Positions 22,708-35,119 of a DNA stretch of 64,000 nt are shown in pieces (the first letter of the stretch is position 1; each line of letters begins with the position of its first letter). Location of the stretch: contig KV424011.1 of NCBI GenBank assembly GCA_001632435.1, positions 59,638-123,637 on the forward strand, written 5' to 3'. The notes beneath the pieces were generated by a model. The model did no database searches and was not told the DNA's origin. It saw only the letters and a program-made list of their open reading frames with translations. Origin of the DNA: Calocera cornea HHB12733 (lineage: Eukaryota; Basidiomycota; Dacrymycetes; Dacrymycetales; Dacrymycetaceae). A program made the translations under genes and the position numbers.

Positions 22708-23740
22708 CCCTCTTGCGTTGCGTGGCTGCCAGACGCCAAGCGGTCGACGGCGGCGGCGGGGGCGGCGTGACTGGAGCGATCGAAAGGAAGGAGGGGTGCC
22801 GAGGAGGACGAAGGGGGGCAGAGGCGATAAGATGCGAGATCGGCTGTGGGCTGTATAAGAGGGGGAAACGGTGCGGGAGGGCGGGCGAGGCCCACGCGAG
22901 CTTATCGACCGACTCGCACAGGGTTGGGCGGAAGGGCGGGGATATGGGCGAGGGATGTCGAGTGCCAGCCTCAGGCTGCCCCGGGTCGGTGAAGGGCGAA
23001 TACAGACCGAGCTCAATCGATGCGGTGCGGGGCGGGATGCCGCACTCAAGGAGTGTATCGTGAATGGCGGTGGTGCATCAGACGGCAGAGGGAAGGGAGG
23101 AGATAAGCTAAGGAGAGATAGCCTCTTTCGCGCGTCGAAAAAGGGATACGTCGACAGTGCGTCACACGAGCGAATCAGGGCTCCCTCTTGCGCGACACAG
23201 ATAGCGGTCGCGGGGGATATCTCACTGCGAGTACTGCTCAGTGGGGAACATGTTGCACTGGCTGCGCGAGCGGGCCACCCGACCAGACGCCATATAGCCC
23301 CTGCGCTTGCGTGCGACTCGCCGCTGATATGCCCCGTCCTTCAATCATTAATGCCTGTGTACATACTTTGGCTCCGCTCCCAGCCTGCGCCTTCTCTCAT
23401 TGCAACCACCGCTTCTTTTCACGCGCGCGCCGGATGCTTCCGTACAACCCCACCCGTCGGCGCGCACCGCCACCGAGCCCGACTCGGAAGCGGAGGCGGG
23501 AAGGCCGAACTCGGGCGGAAGAACAAGGGAAGCGGCAAATTAAACACCTGCCCAACGAGTGTTCGGAGCCGGCGTCACGCCCGCCAGCGATCAGGGATCT
23601 CCCGCACACCACCCGCATATACCGAACAACCCCAGCTGCATAGCTGCATAGCTGCATAGTGTCGCGCCAGCATCATCCACGCCCTCCCTGCACAGTCTCT
23701 CACCCCCCCACCTCACCTCATTACACCCCTCCGCCGAAGG
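22708..23740. promoter_or_regulatory. Long divergent promoter region, exonuclease / CMS1
   Basis: About 1 kb between head-to-head genes. The exonuclease frame remains open to 23049, so a longer N-terminus cannot be excluded. An AGCTGCAT triplication lies at about 23635-23660. Otherwise no recognisable feature. Confidence 0.45.
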
Positions 23741-24982
23741 ATGGTCACGCTCGCCCGGCCCCCGGTCGCGCCCAAGGACATAGGCGGGGGCGATGACCTC
23801 GGGGACGATTTCGAGCTTGACGACTCGGCGCCCCTGCTCGACGACGACGACGACGGCGACGGCGGGGAGGGGGAGGGGGACGAGTTCAGCGACGCCGAGG
23901 ATGACACGTTCCGCCTGTTTGACGCGCCTGAGGCGGACGACGGGATACGCGATGTGGGCCGGACGAGGGCGCTCAAGCGGAAGGCTCCGGTGCTTGAGGA
24001 TTTGCGCGAGGAGGCGCTGGAGCTGGAGCTGGAGCTGGACGAAGAAGAAGGGGGTGAGCGGGGGGCGGGTGACGACACCGCCCCACTGCAGCAGGGGAAG
24101 AAGAAGAAGAAGAAGCAGAAGAAGGCGAAGCGGGCCAGGGTGGATGACGCGCCCTCTGGGGCCATCGCGCGCGCGGGGCCTGAGCAGCTCGCACAGTGGT
24201 TTGCGGAGGTGCTGGGGAAGGAGCGGCTGGCCAGGGGGCTCAGCGCGCTCGAGCTCGAGGAGGCGGCGCTGCCTGGTCTGTGCTTCTCTTGCGCTTGCGC
24301 GCGGCGGAGGAGGACGCTGACGCGCGTGTGTCGCTGGGGCAGAACAGTGCTTTGAGGACACCTCGGCGTTTGCGCAGGACAGGACGGCCGAGGCCCTCCC
24401 GGCGTTCATCCGCGAATGTACGCTGCCCCCTTCCTCCCCCCTTCACTAATACACGCTCTAACGAGGGTCCGCGCGCGCCTAGGCCTCCCAAAACTCGCCA
24501 CGCGCATCGGACAGAAACCGAAGAACCCCGGCGCGCCCACGGCCGTCGTGCTCTGCGCGGCGGCGCTCAGGGCTACCGAGCTGTGCAGGGTGCTGAGGGG
24601 GAGCGGGCTGCGCGGGGAGAAGGGCGGGGAGGTCGCCAAGGTCCGTTCTTTCCTCCCCGTTGTACGGGCGAGATTGCTCACCCCCCCCGGCGCCGCGCAG
24701 CTCTTCGCCAAGCACTTCAAGCTCTCGCAGCACGTCGACTACCTGTCCAAGACCCGCGTCGCCGTCGCCGTCGCCACCCCGGGTCGGCTGCAGCAGCTGC
24801 TCGAGCAGGGCGCGCTCTCCCTCGCCGCGCTCAGCCATGTGCTGCTGGACGAGTCGCACCGCGATGCGAAGGAGCGCACGCTCGCGTCTATCCCCGAGGT
24901 CAGGAGCGAGATCGTCGCGCTTATGCGGGGCGCACTTGGCGCGCGCGTGCGGGAGGGGAACGTCCACGTCGTCGTATATTAG
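23741..24982 (+). CDS. CMS1: Cms1-like ribosome biogenesis protein (90S pre-ribosome)
   Basis: Cms1 is a nucleolar U3/90S-associated factor with a degenerate DEAD-helicase-like fold. Exons 23741-24275, 24343-24417, 24483-24640, 24701-24982 give about 349 aa. The N-terminus is very acidic, then a lysine run (nuclear/nucleolar signal, GKKKKKKQKKAKRARVDD). The core shows CFEDTSAF, APTAVVLCAAALRATELCR, AKHFKLSQHVDYL, VAVATPGRLQQLLEQGALSL (motif Ib-like) and LLDESHRDAKER in place of the DEAD box, so ATP hydrolysis is not expected. The third intron (60 nt, GTCCGT donor) is in frame and stop-free. Confidence 0.88.
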
Positions 24983-25044
24983 CGAGACTAGTAGTACATT
25001 GCGTAGCTCGGCCACCACCGCCACCTCCTCCTCCTCCCGCGGCA

Positions 25045-25535
25045 CTAGAACCCGCGCGGGTTGACCCTCTGCGTGATCTGCAGCGGCACCGTCAGTTTTT
25101 TTCTTATCGTAACATTATTGGGGTTTCGGCATCATAACGCACCCGCGTCCACTTGGGCACCTTGTGGATCCCCTTCCGGTAGCCCTTCGACTTGGGCGAG
25201 AAGACGGTGTACTTGTCCTTTGCGGGCATCTCGTGCTGCTTCGGCAGGGCGAGCGCGTCGTCCTGCCGCGCCACGCTGTCAGAGCGCGTTCCCCCTCGGA
25301 GGCTACAAAGAGATACGCACGAGGGCCTTGCACTCAACACCGCTCTGCCGGATCGTCTCGATCACGTTGTCCACCTGCTTGAGGCGGAAGCGTTGTCGCG
25401 CCTTGCGCGGTGTGGACAGGCGCCATGGGATCTTCCTAGTACCAGTTCCAGTCAGCGGCCCTGCCAGCCAGTCCGTCGTGAGAAGAGAGGTGCGCACCAG
25501 AGCAGACCACTCAGCGTCGGGAGCGTCGGGAACAT
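25045..25535 (-). CDS. MRPL31: Mitochondrial large-subunit ribosomal protein mL60 (MrpL31)
   Basis: Small fungal mitoribosome protein. Exons 25535-25498, 25435-25321, 25262-25143, 25077-25045 give 101 aa. Diagnostic blocks: LSGLLWKIPWRLSTPRKARQ, RLKQVDNVI, ALPKQHEMPAKDKYTVFS, KGYRKGIHKVPKWTR and, after the last splice, ITQRVNPRGF at the very C-terminus. Each short exon ends in a GTGCG donor and phases agree. It is convergent with CMS1, 62 bp between stops. Confidence 0.92.
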
Positions 25536-25725
25536 GACGGCGCTGGAGGTCGTGCGAGCGAGTTGGGCAGCAGGAAGAACGCCTGAAATTGGGGAATAAG
25601 GGATCTGGTCCCGCGATTTCCTGGTTTGGTAATCGCTGAGCTCCTGCGTAGTACTGGGTGCTGCGTACGCAATGCAGCAGAAATGATGGAAGATCTCATT
25701 AGATTATTACATTCATGAAGTACAG

Positions 25726-26647
25726 CTACAGGTCCAAATCCGAGTCGTCGTCGTCTTTGGCCCTTGAGCGCGTGTGCGTCGTGGAGGTGCGTATTGACCG
25801 CCTCGGCACTTCCTCCTCCTCGTCATCGTCGTCAAGGACTCCTTGCCGCTGCTTCCCCTCCAACTTCGGGTTGATCACTTGCGAGGCGATGAGCACGACC
25901 TCGAGCTCTGTATGCATCATGAGCTCAACCTGTCGCCGAGAATAGCTCAAGAACGCTCACCCTCCATCGACCGCTCCCTCGCCACGCCCCACGCCACCAC
26001 CTGGTTCGTCATCTCCCCTTTACGGTACATGAGCAGCGTGGGGATGTTGCGGTCCGGGTAGTTGGGGATACATTTGTCCCCGATGATGGAGACGAACTTT
26101 GTGTGCGGGTGACGGCGCGCGAGCTCGGTGAGCTGGTCGCGTAGGCGGACACTTGCTGGTACGCTGCGCAGCTGGTGAGCTTGGCCACGCAACCGACATG
26201 TGTGCGCGCACCCGTCCTTATACAGGAACGCAACAACGCCCGTCCCGCTCCCCTCCCCCTCATCGTCCACCTTGCTCGCGTCCGTGATGTCCCGCGTATA
26301 ATCATCCCTCCCAATAGGCTTGATCGTCCCGAACCTCGCGCCGCCCGCGTCCGTCCGCATCTCCGCCATCCGCTGCCGCTGGTACTGCCGCATGAACCGC
26401 TCCGTCTCGCTGTCGTTCGCGTCATCCGCGAGCTCGTCCAGCTCGTCGATGTCGATGTTGTCCAGCTGCTCGGTGAATGTCGGGCCAGGCTCCGGGGAGG
26501 GTGTGCGCTCGGGAGCCGCCTTCGGAGGGAGGATGCCATGCTTTCGCAGGGCGTCGTTGCTATGTCCGGCACGTGAGTCATCACCTCTCGCTAGCCGAGT
26601 AGGAGAAATAATCACAATTCGGTGTCCTCGTCCGGGTTGAGCGCCAT
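25726..26647 (-). CDS. PLP2: Phosducin-like protein (PDCL2/3, Plp2 type), thioredoxin fold
   Basis: Co-chaperone of the CCT chaperonin for actin and tubulin folding. Exons 26647-26616, 26559-26212, 26151-25961, 25907-25726 give about 250 aa. The start reads MALNPDEDTEFNDALRKHGI, where the conserved NDALRKHGILPPK spans the first junction. Then the acidic helix DELDELADDANDSETERFMR, YKDGVRLRDQLTELA, and the thioredoxin-like SIIGDKCIPNYPDRNIPTLL. The last two introns were chosen because they restore YKDGVRL and SMEELEVVL; both skip nearer AG sites. The C-terminus is Asp/Glu-rich with a short basic Arg/Thr patch. Confidence 0.9.
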
Positions 26648-27019
26648 CTTGCAGATAGGAGAAAGTCACAGAGGGAGGTGACCGTCCAGGCATGGGTAGG
26701 GGTCCTACTTATGCCTCGTACGTAATTTCCGGAGCACACCGCAGCCCGTGCACAACCCCGGCGCGTCTTGCTCCGCTCCCATCACGCAGCCCTCCGGTCT
26801 GACTGCGAGCAAGATAGGAGAACGCTGTCACATACGGCTCATTGTACATTGCAGACACTTCCTGTTCGGGTTTGCTGCCTCTGCTTCCGAAAAAGAAGGC
26901 GGCTCGGTTGCTTCTGAACAGTCACTCATCAACATCCACCATCACCACGCTTTACTTGTTGTCTTTACACTCTGCTTTCTGACGACCACGTATACCTCTT
27001 CATTCGCACCAGTTCAACC
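26648..27019. promoter_or_regulatory. Divergent promoter region, PLP2 / Dicer
   Basis: 372 bases between head-to-head starts. The Dicer side is CT/CA-rich just before the ATG. No clear TATA. Confidence 0.4.
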
Positions 27020-30000
27020 ATGTCCGCAATAACTCGGCCTCCAACGCTGGAGGAGGTCGAGCAACAGATACCTCGACAGTATCAAACCGAAATCTTCAAC
27101 CAGGCGCAGAAGAACAACGTTATCGCCGTCATGGATACGGGGACCGGCAAGACCCTCATCGCCATCACACTCATCAAATGGATCACAACTCGCCTGAGTA
27201 CAACCCCTGGGGGCTCTCGAAACGTTGTCGTCTTTATCGTTCCAAAGGTCCCACTTGTCGAACAGCAACGTGACGCTGTGACTCAGCAAACAAGCCTCAC
27301 TGCGCGGGGATACTACGGTGCTCTGGACGTGGATTACTGGAAGCGCGAGCAATGGGCCAAAGAGTTCAACGAAGCCGACGTACTGGTGATGACTCCTCGA
27401 GTGCTCTATGACTTGTTGAGCCATGCGCACTGGAGCATGGATCGGGTACGTGTATGCGCGCGAAAGGTCTCGAGATCGCTAACACGATCGAGCACAGATT
27501 TCGCTCTTGATCTTCGACGAGGCGCATCACTGCCGGAAAAACAACGATTATAATCAAATCATGCGCGATCATTATCATAAATGCGATCCGGCGCGTCGGC
27601 CGAAAGTATTCGGCATGACCGCTAGCCCGATCTGGAACGTGAAACATCCGCTGGAGTCATTGAGGTATGCCTGATGTGACAGAGCTCGCACTGAGTCTAA
27701 CGTTGACGTCAAGAGAACTCGAACGCAACATGGACTGCAGGGTCTTGGCTGTTCGCGACAATGTGGCGGAGCTCCATAAACATGCACCCAAACCCACGGA
27801 GAGCATCATCTACCACACTGGAACGCCCACGTACTGGCCCGCCTACCCGAATAGGTCCATGTTCGGCGAGCTCATGCAAGCTGAGCGACTAGGAGTTCGG
27901 GACACAGAACACAAGACTTTCCGGACGAGGTACGAAGCTACCATGGACTGTCTCGGCATCGTCGGCGCCGAATATTTCCTGTCTTCGGTCGTTCCGCGAG
28001 AGATCGCGTCGCTTGTCCGCGAGAAGCGCCGCGAAGTGACGACCATACACAAGCTGGTCGCTCCGGGTGAGGACCCTGCCATTCAGTCTGCAAATATAAA
28101 CTTGCAGATAGCTGAGCTGGAACGCATCAAGGGCGTTCTCGTTGAGCAATCTGTCAGTTTATTTGTGCAGACCATGGATATCCCACCGGAGTGGCTAGCT
28201 CCGCGTGTGGTGCAGCTCACAAAGCTGTTGCACCAGTTCTACCTCAACGACCCGGCGTGCCAAAGCATCATTTTTGTCGAGCAACGGCAAGTCGCGATGG
28301 TGCTTTCCTGGATTCTGGGCCATATTCCTTTCCTGAAGAGTATGATTCGATCCACATTTGTCACTGGGCATGGAGGCTCTACTCATCGCTCCAAGAGGGA
28401 GGAAGAAGACATCCAGGGCATGTCCGTCAAAGAACAACAGGCAGCCATCCGAGGGTTCCGCGACGGCCGAGCGAACGTCTTAGTGGCCACCAGCGTTGCG
28501 GAGGAGGGCTTGGACTTCCAACCGTGCAACTTGGTTATCCGGTTCGATGCTGTCAACACGATGGTATCGTACGCACAGTCTCGCGGTCGCGCACGACAGA
28601 AGGCGTCGACGTATATCATTATGCTCCCAGAAGGATCAAGTGAGGCGGGCGATAAATACATGCGATTCAACAGAGCTGAACCCGCGCTTAAGGAAACCTA
28701 CCAAAAGAGAGGATCCCAAGACGTTGATCTGGAGACTGAAGAAGGCGACGATCTCAGCGAGAGCGACTTGCGGTTGCGGGAGGTGCATACGACGGCCACA
28801 GGTGCTATGCTGACCTACGGGAACGCTATTGCCCTCCTCGGCCGTCTCTGCGCCGTCCATCCGATGGAGCCTGGATTGCCCATCCTCCGCCCCAAGTACG
28901 AGCCGATCGCAGACAACCCGTTTGGCCTTACCTTCAGCTTGGAGTCAGGGCAAGGCTTTGGATTTGCGTACAGCTTGAGTTTGCCCTCTGCACTACCGCT
29001 ACCCCGAGAGCTACTGCATCGCGATGGACCTTATCGACAGAGCAAGAAAGAAGCAAAACGCGCCGTGGCATTCGGCGCGGCACGCGCCTTGCAAAAACTG
29101 GGATGCTTCGACGATTATCTGCTTCCCATCCAAGAGAATAACGATCGGGAAGGTGTGGATGCCGACGGAGAACAGTTCAAGCCCATAGATCTCCCAGATG
29201 TATTTGAAGATACGGTTCTTCACGTGTGGGGTGACCCGCGACCCGTCGAGCATCAACTGTTCTGCTATCCACTGAAATATCGCGACCGAGTCTCGATTGG
29301 GCTAGTCACGTGTGCTAAGCTGGATTTGGACGATGTAAACGATACCCTCGGGCTTCCCACCTCTTTCCCTCAAGTTGGCCAACCTGTAGTTCTCAGCTTT
29401 GCGACACCAGATGAGCGAGTCGACCGCATACAAGTCATGGACCAATACACCACCTTCGCAATACAGTGGGCAATATCTCGTCGGCCATTAGACGGGGATC
29501 TGTCATGCTTTTTTGTAAAGCTCGCCGACGATGGCGCACCCGATTACGCGGCGATGAAGCATGCAGTTGACTTCCCCCTTTCTCTCGACTGGCGCCGGGA
29601 TTGGACCCAAGATTCACGGCTCATCGTTATGCAAAAGACTACCTGGTTGCGGGCATATCGCTTGCTGAGTGTCAATGAGCACGTTACACCATCGACTCCT
29701 CTGGTGACGCTTGGCAAGAAGTGTTGTGACTCAGGATGCGCCACTTACCTGGAGCACTATACAAGACAGGAAGCTAGCGTGCTTAAGAAAAAGGCCCGAA
29801 ATACACCACAAAACAACCAGCCCGCAGCCCGCAAACCAAGCTCGTTTCCCCCATTGTCGCCGGACGAGCCAATGGTTGTCCTCCTACCGGTTCGGTATGC
29901 CAAGACGGATCACCCCGAATATCTGGTCCCCGCCTCCTTCATCAAGCGGATCTCCTTGGAGGACGACATGTTTATTGTCGCTGAAACGTTGCCCTCGCTG

Positions 30001-31906
30001 CTCCGTCACATCACATCAGTTGTCCGAGCTCGGGCATTGCAAAGCCGTCTGAACTTGCCCCGATATCCGATTGCGAGATTCGCTGAAGCCCTTGCCATTC
30101 CTGGGCCAGTCCCGAAATACAACTACAACCGGCTGGAGTTTCTTGGGGATTCGTTCCTGAAGATGGCGACGTCCATCCATATATTCAACAAATATCCTCA
30201 TCGGCATGAAGGGCAGCTAGCAGCGTTGAGGGAGGGATCCGTCCGGAACACCTATCTCCGCGGAAAGAGCTATCGATTAGGGGTTCATCATTACACTGTC
30301 AATGACACAGTGCGGAGCCTGAAGAGATGGACACCGCCTGTTACTGCCAATACTTCTCTCAAGGACGGATCGCTGTTTGTCAAGGAGGACATTTTACGCC
30401 GCTGCCTCTCTGATTGCATGGAGTCGTTGCTCGGTGCGAGCTATCTATGCGCCGGGATAGATGGTTTGTTGAGAGCCGGATTGAGCTTGGGTCTATGCTT
30501 CGGCGGCATAGACCCATGGATTTCGCGGTATCCCGCTCCGAGGCCACACTTCCAGGCATCGACAAGCTTGCGGCTCCTACAGGGCAGGCTTGGGTATGAG
30601 TTCCGAAATCCACTATTGCTGCTTGAGGCAGTTACTCATCCTACATTTCCTGGATCCCAGACGCCATCGTATCAGAGGCTGGAGTTTCTTGGCGACGGTA
30701 AGTGGTAATGCGTCATCTTCAATGAAGGTCTTCTCACGGTGCTACAGCTGTCATCGACGTTTTTGTCAACGATCATATATTCAGTCAATGGCCCTCGGCG
30801 ACTGCCCATAAACTCACTTGGATGCACCACCTTCTCGTCTGCAACCCTCTACTTGGAGCAGTTGCCATACGTGAGCTGGGACTTCAGAAATACATTCTTC
30901 ACATGGCTCCGCGGCTGGATCGCGAGATCGCTGTTGCCGTGAACCAGCTTGAGCCGCTGTCGTACGCTGAGCTAGCAGAGAGGTGGTGGGAATACGATCC
31001 TCCCAAAGCTCTCAACGATGTACTTGAGGCGGTCATCGGAGCCATGCTGGTTGACAGCAGCTACAACTTGGAGCTATGCAAGCCTATTCTTGCACAGCTC
31101 TTCAAAGATACGTTACCACTTGGACACCCTGACGTTCCGTCACATCCTGTAGCGGAGCTCTATGTTTGGGCAACAAAACATGGCTGCAGCGAGGTCCACT
31201 TTGAGTAAGTGTGATCCACGCTTGTACATGGATAGATCATTTATCATTGTGCAGGAAATCGCGGCAACGGGAAGAAAGCATCACAAATGACACCTCGCAC
31301 GTCTTTGTTCACGATACCGAGGTTTCTAGCAGCACCAGGGACAGTCTGTCTGTGGCGAAATGCTTTGCCGCCTATGAAGCCAGAGCAACTCTGAGCGATC
31401 CTCACAACCGCAACGCCCTTCAAAAGTTGTGTAACTGTGCTGAGATGAGAGCAGAGGCTGCTCGACTGCGTCAAGAGGCAAAACTCCTCGGACAGCGAGA
31501 GAAGGAATGGAAGGCGAGCAGGAATGAGGATGTCCCTGGACTGGACCCGGGCGCATCGTACTTAGTCATGGACGTCGACGGGGCCGGGAGTGTCAAATCT
31601 GGTCGGGCGATCGGAGTCGTCGATGCGGCTGAAGTGGAACAAGTCGTGGCCGCCATTCTGGACGACCCCATGGATGCCTCAAATGCAGCCGCAATGGGAG
31701 GCTCCAACGACGAGACGAACGAAGGATTCGCTCAGATCGGGCGTCTTCTAATGAGTGTGGCCGAAGAGGAGCCCACGCAGGAGGAAGATGACGAGGACGA
31801 GGACGTTGATGGCATGGACATTGATGATGATCCGAGCGCGGAACTGGAAGAACCCGAACGAGTTGCAGGTGGGCAGGATCAAATGGCAGAGGACACTGTC
31901 CTTTGA
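27020..31906 (+). CDS. DCL: Dicer-like ribonuclease III
   Basis: Processes long dsRNA into small RNAs for RNA interference. Exons 27020-27445, 27498-27664, 27714-30697, 30748-31204, 31255-31906 give about 1561 aa. Helicase: MDTGTGKT (about residue 36), IFDEAHH, GMTASP, VATSVAEEGLDF and QSRGRARQ (about 485). A Dicer dimerisation-like region follows near 560-650. RNase IIIa: YNRLEFLGDSFLKMA (about 1002) with DCMESLLGA. RNase IIIb: YQRLEFLGDAVIDVF (about 1184) with DVLEAVIGAML (about 1282). All four acidic catalytic positions of both domains are present. No convincing PAZ domain is visible between about 680 and 1000. After IIIb there is a weak dsRBD-like segment (VHDTEVSSSTRDSLSVAKCF) and a strongly acidic tail (EEDDEDEDVDGMDIDDD). 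Confidence 0.96.
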
Positions 31907-32319
31907 GGACCAAACGATCCAGTTTTGTCCAAGCTTTCAGCGAAGCATACATGACGGTAAAGGTGCTTATAGCTCTTCCATGGGCCGCATATACACCGGT
32001 ACAAAACGTTGTGACATCATTGGACCCATTGGTACATTGCCTGTATGCCATTTTGGAAGACACATATTCAAAACCTCAACATCAATAATTATTGTTGGCA
32101 ATCTATGTTCTAGGTGTGCACCCGGAAGTATGGAGTGCAACGACATCGCGTTTGGTAGGTATGTTCATCATCTGTATCGGAGTCAGTATCACGGAGTGTG
32201 GTTCGCAAACCCAGAGAAATCATGTCGTATCAGTCAGCAAGCAGTTATCAATCAGCAATCTCAGCAGCAATCTCCTCCATATCATCATCTCAGCATTCAG
32301 CAACAATAGCAGCAGCACG
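31907..32319. other. Convergent 3' flanks, Dicer / Arb1-like
   Basis: 413 bases between converging stops. CAGCA/ATCAG-rich sequence toward 32250-32320. No coding signal. Confidence 0.5.
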
Positions 32320-34652
32320 TCAATCCATCCAATACCCAGGGACGACGATCGTGACGTGCTGGAAGAACCAGAACGTCTCCGCCTTCGGGCCCTTGTCCTT
32401 GGTGGCGCGTTTCTTTTTGTTCAGGTTGGAGGTCGAGCTCGAAGCGGTGAGCGTTGGTGTGGTAGAGCCGCTGAACTCATCGAGCTCGGTAGGCGAAGCG
32501 GCGGGCTTGGAGCCAGCGGTGGAAGCGTAGCTCTTAACGGTCTTGTCCGGGGCAGCAGGGGTAAAAGTAGGAGTAGCAGAAGAAGTCGTAACAGCAGGCT
32601 GTCCAGCAGCAGTGGGGCTGGTAGCATCATCCGGCAGCTCGCTCGTCTTAGCTGCCTGGACCCAAACAGCAAACACACCGAGCCCCTTCCTCGCGCGATC
32701 CGCATGCTCCGGCTCGACCAGCAGCTCGATCGGATCCGCCAGCGTATGCCCCCCGCCGCGCATAGCCATGACCTTGCGTTCCTTCTCCCCGTCGGCTTCG
32801 TACAGCATCTCCGGGGCACAAAGGATATCCAACTCTTTGACGACTTCGGGGAGGGGCCAGGGCTCGAACACGATCGTGGCGTACCTCTGCCTGAGGGGGT
32901 CGGGAGAGTTGGGGTCGGGAGGGCGGACGGCAGCGATACGGCGGACAGAGCGCTCGGTGCGGAGAAGAGAATGCGTAAGAGGCGTGGAGAGCGGTGCGAG
33001 CGTCGGCTTGCGGATCGTGCCCCAGGGCATCACGACCGTGCCATCATTGTTGCGCTCAGCCTGCGTGGGATCGTCCCCGTTCTCGTTCCAATCCCAAGCA
33101 CGAGGCTCATCCCACCCAATAGGTCCGTCGATCCAAGCATCCCCCTCACCCCACACACTCCCCTGTTCTCCAGCAGCGATAGCCCTCTCCCTCTCCTCCT
33201 TGCGCCTCTTCCTTTCCTCCTCTATCTCCTTCTTCTCCCGCTCCCTAGCCTCCAGCAGCTGCGCGTCCCTCTTCGCCTGCGCTTCCAGCACGACATGCGC
33301 AGGCACCCACCGGCCCAGGCCGTTTTGCAGCACCTGCGTGCCCAGGTCCGCACAGCACGCAGCGGAGAAGTCGTCCTCTGCACCCACGCTGAACGCGCGC
33401 GTCGCCAGCAGGTCGTGCTTGATGTGCTCGTTCAGGAACGTGAGTGCGCGGGTCAGGTCGGTCGCGTACTCGGGGACGACGCGCTCGTGCAGCAGGTAGC
33501 GAAGGAAGATGGAGACGAGGATCGGGCCGTCGCGCAGCTTGGCGTCGCTCCTGTACACGTTGATCAGCATATATGCTACGCTCCATCGCTAGCCAAACGC
33601 ACCAATACAGCCCCTCCTCAACATACGTGCTGCTAAAGAACCGCCTGAGCGCGTTCGTAGGGTTCTCGAGGAACCGGATGACGCGCTCCTCCCACACCTC
33701 CTCGAGGTTCACCCCGGGCTCGTCCATCTCCTCGTCAGAGAACTCTTCGTCTCGGCGCTGGATGCCGCGCGAAATCTTCACGCGACCAGGGATCTGGTTC
33801 TCGTTACGCATTAGGCCGATGTAGTCGAGCCACTGAGTAGGTTGTTAGTGCTTTGCCCAGCAGCGACGAAGATGGGACGTACACGGTCCCAGATAGACTG
33901 CACACCAGCCTCCATCGCATGCCCCTTGCGGAACATCTTCACCGCCATATCCAGACGATCGCTCCTGTCCTCTCCCCTTCAAAGACACATCAGCACCGGA
34001 CGTATATGCATCCGGGGATCACTCACAAGCTATAGCTAATGCCAGACGAATGCTTCTTCCGATCCTCAAGCTCCCATTTCTCCCACCACGTAAGCCTATG
34101 CTCGCCGTTCGCGCCCGCACCCATAATGCCCAGCTCTTTCAGCTCCATCCTCCGGCCCTTGTTGCGCCTCCTGCGGTGAGCGGCGACCACGGCTGCTGCA
34201 TCGGCGGGCATGCTCTTCTCTGCTTTGTCGTTGTCGTTGGTGTTGGTGTTAGCGTCGGTGGTGGTCGTTGTACAGTCAGCTGTCTCGGACGCAGGCGCAG
34301 CAGGGATGATCGGATCGTGACTTGTTTCGAGCTGCACAGTCGGCACGCCCGCAGCGTCTACCTCCGCGTCGTCGCGCTCCTCCTTCTCGTCGTCCACTTC
34401 GTCTCCCTCAGCAACAGGGTCCTCAGCAGCAACAGCCGGCAAAAGGATCCCACGCGGCTGCCAGTCCGCAAACGGTACGATGCTGACTCCTTCGGGGACA
34501 GTGAACGGGGGGAGCCTGAACTGGGGCACTTCGACGGCGTGGTCCGGGGTATTTGTAACTGCAGGGGCAGGGGGAGGTGACTCCCCCGGCTGCGGCTGGG
34601 GAGAGGGTTCGGACGTGGCCATGGTCGGGGACGGGGGTAAGGCGGTGACCAT
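32320..34652 (-). CDS. Arb1-like argonaute siRNA-chaperone (ARC) complex subunit
   Basis: Exons 34652-34027, 33976-33883, 33832-33627, 33580-32320 give about 728 aa. Arb1 in fission yeast binds Argonaute loaded with duplex siRNA in the ARC complex. The best evidence is the block ILVSIFLRYLLHERVVPEY followed by FSVGAEDDFSAACCADLG, which follows the Arb1 pattern of FLRY.L..NV.PEY and a later FN.AC. N-terminal residues 1-150 are Pro/Thr-rich, then a basic RRRRNKGRRMELKELGI. A charged helix (KKEIEEERKRRKEERERA) lies mid-protein. The intron at 33581-33626 uses a GAG acceptor and is the least sure; it is the only choice of normal length that links the frames. Family assignment is from memory of the pattern and moderately confident. 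An in-frame second ATG lies at 34622. Confidence 0.68.
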
Positions 34653-35119
34653 CGTTGACGGGGGATGACTAGGCCTTGTCGAAGCTTGTCCAAGCACTCG
34701 CGTGCCAATACGGGCTGCGTGTAAGACAAAGGGGGAAGGGCGAGCGGGTCTAACCCTGTGCGATGCTGTTTTCCGGCGAGGTTATATATGCTGTGGGTGT
34801 GGTGTGTGGTGGGGAAGAGGAAGAGAGCGGTGGGTGGCCGGTGGTCAGCCTGGGTCGTATATGCCGCCTTTGAGAGTGATCATCAGTGCGGCGGGGCGGC
34901 GTAACTCCGCCCTCCGAGTAACGGGAACCAGTCACAACGTCACACGCCGCCCACTTCTCCAACATTCCAGGCGCGCGTCCCTGGGCGGAGGCAGACGGCC
35001 TCATTGTCAGGCGACAGGAGAAGAAGCAGGCTCATTGCATTTTCATCATAGTCATCGTAAGAAGCCATATACCTGTAGCACTGCAATGCATCTGCCCAAG
35101 CTAAGGCTACACCGGGGTA
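34653..35119. other. Intergenic with TATA-like element upstream of the Arb1-like gene
   Basis: 467 bases between the VPS23 stop and the Arb1-like start, same strand. A TATATA element at about 34782-34788 lies 130 bp upstream of the Arb1-like ATG. No gene seen. Confidence 0.45.

Noticed and set aside
26152..26211. Unspliced reading of the phosducin-like gene here
   Set aside because: It is in frame without a stop, but the 20 inserted residues interrupt the conserved YKDG-x-xL-x-x-QL helix; GTGCGC and CAAG signals support splicing.
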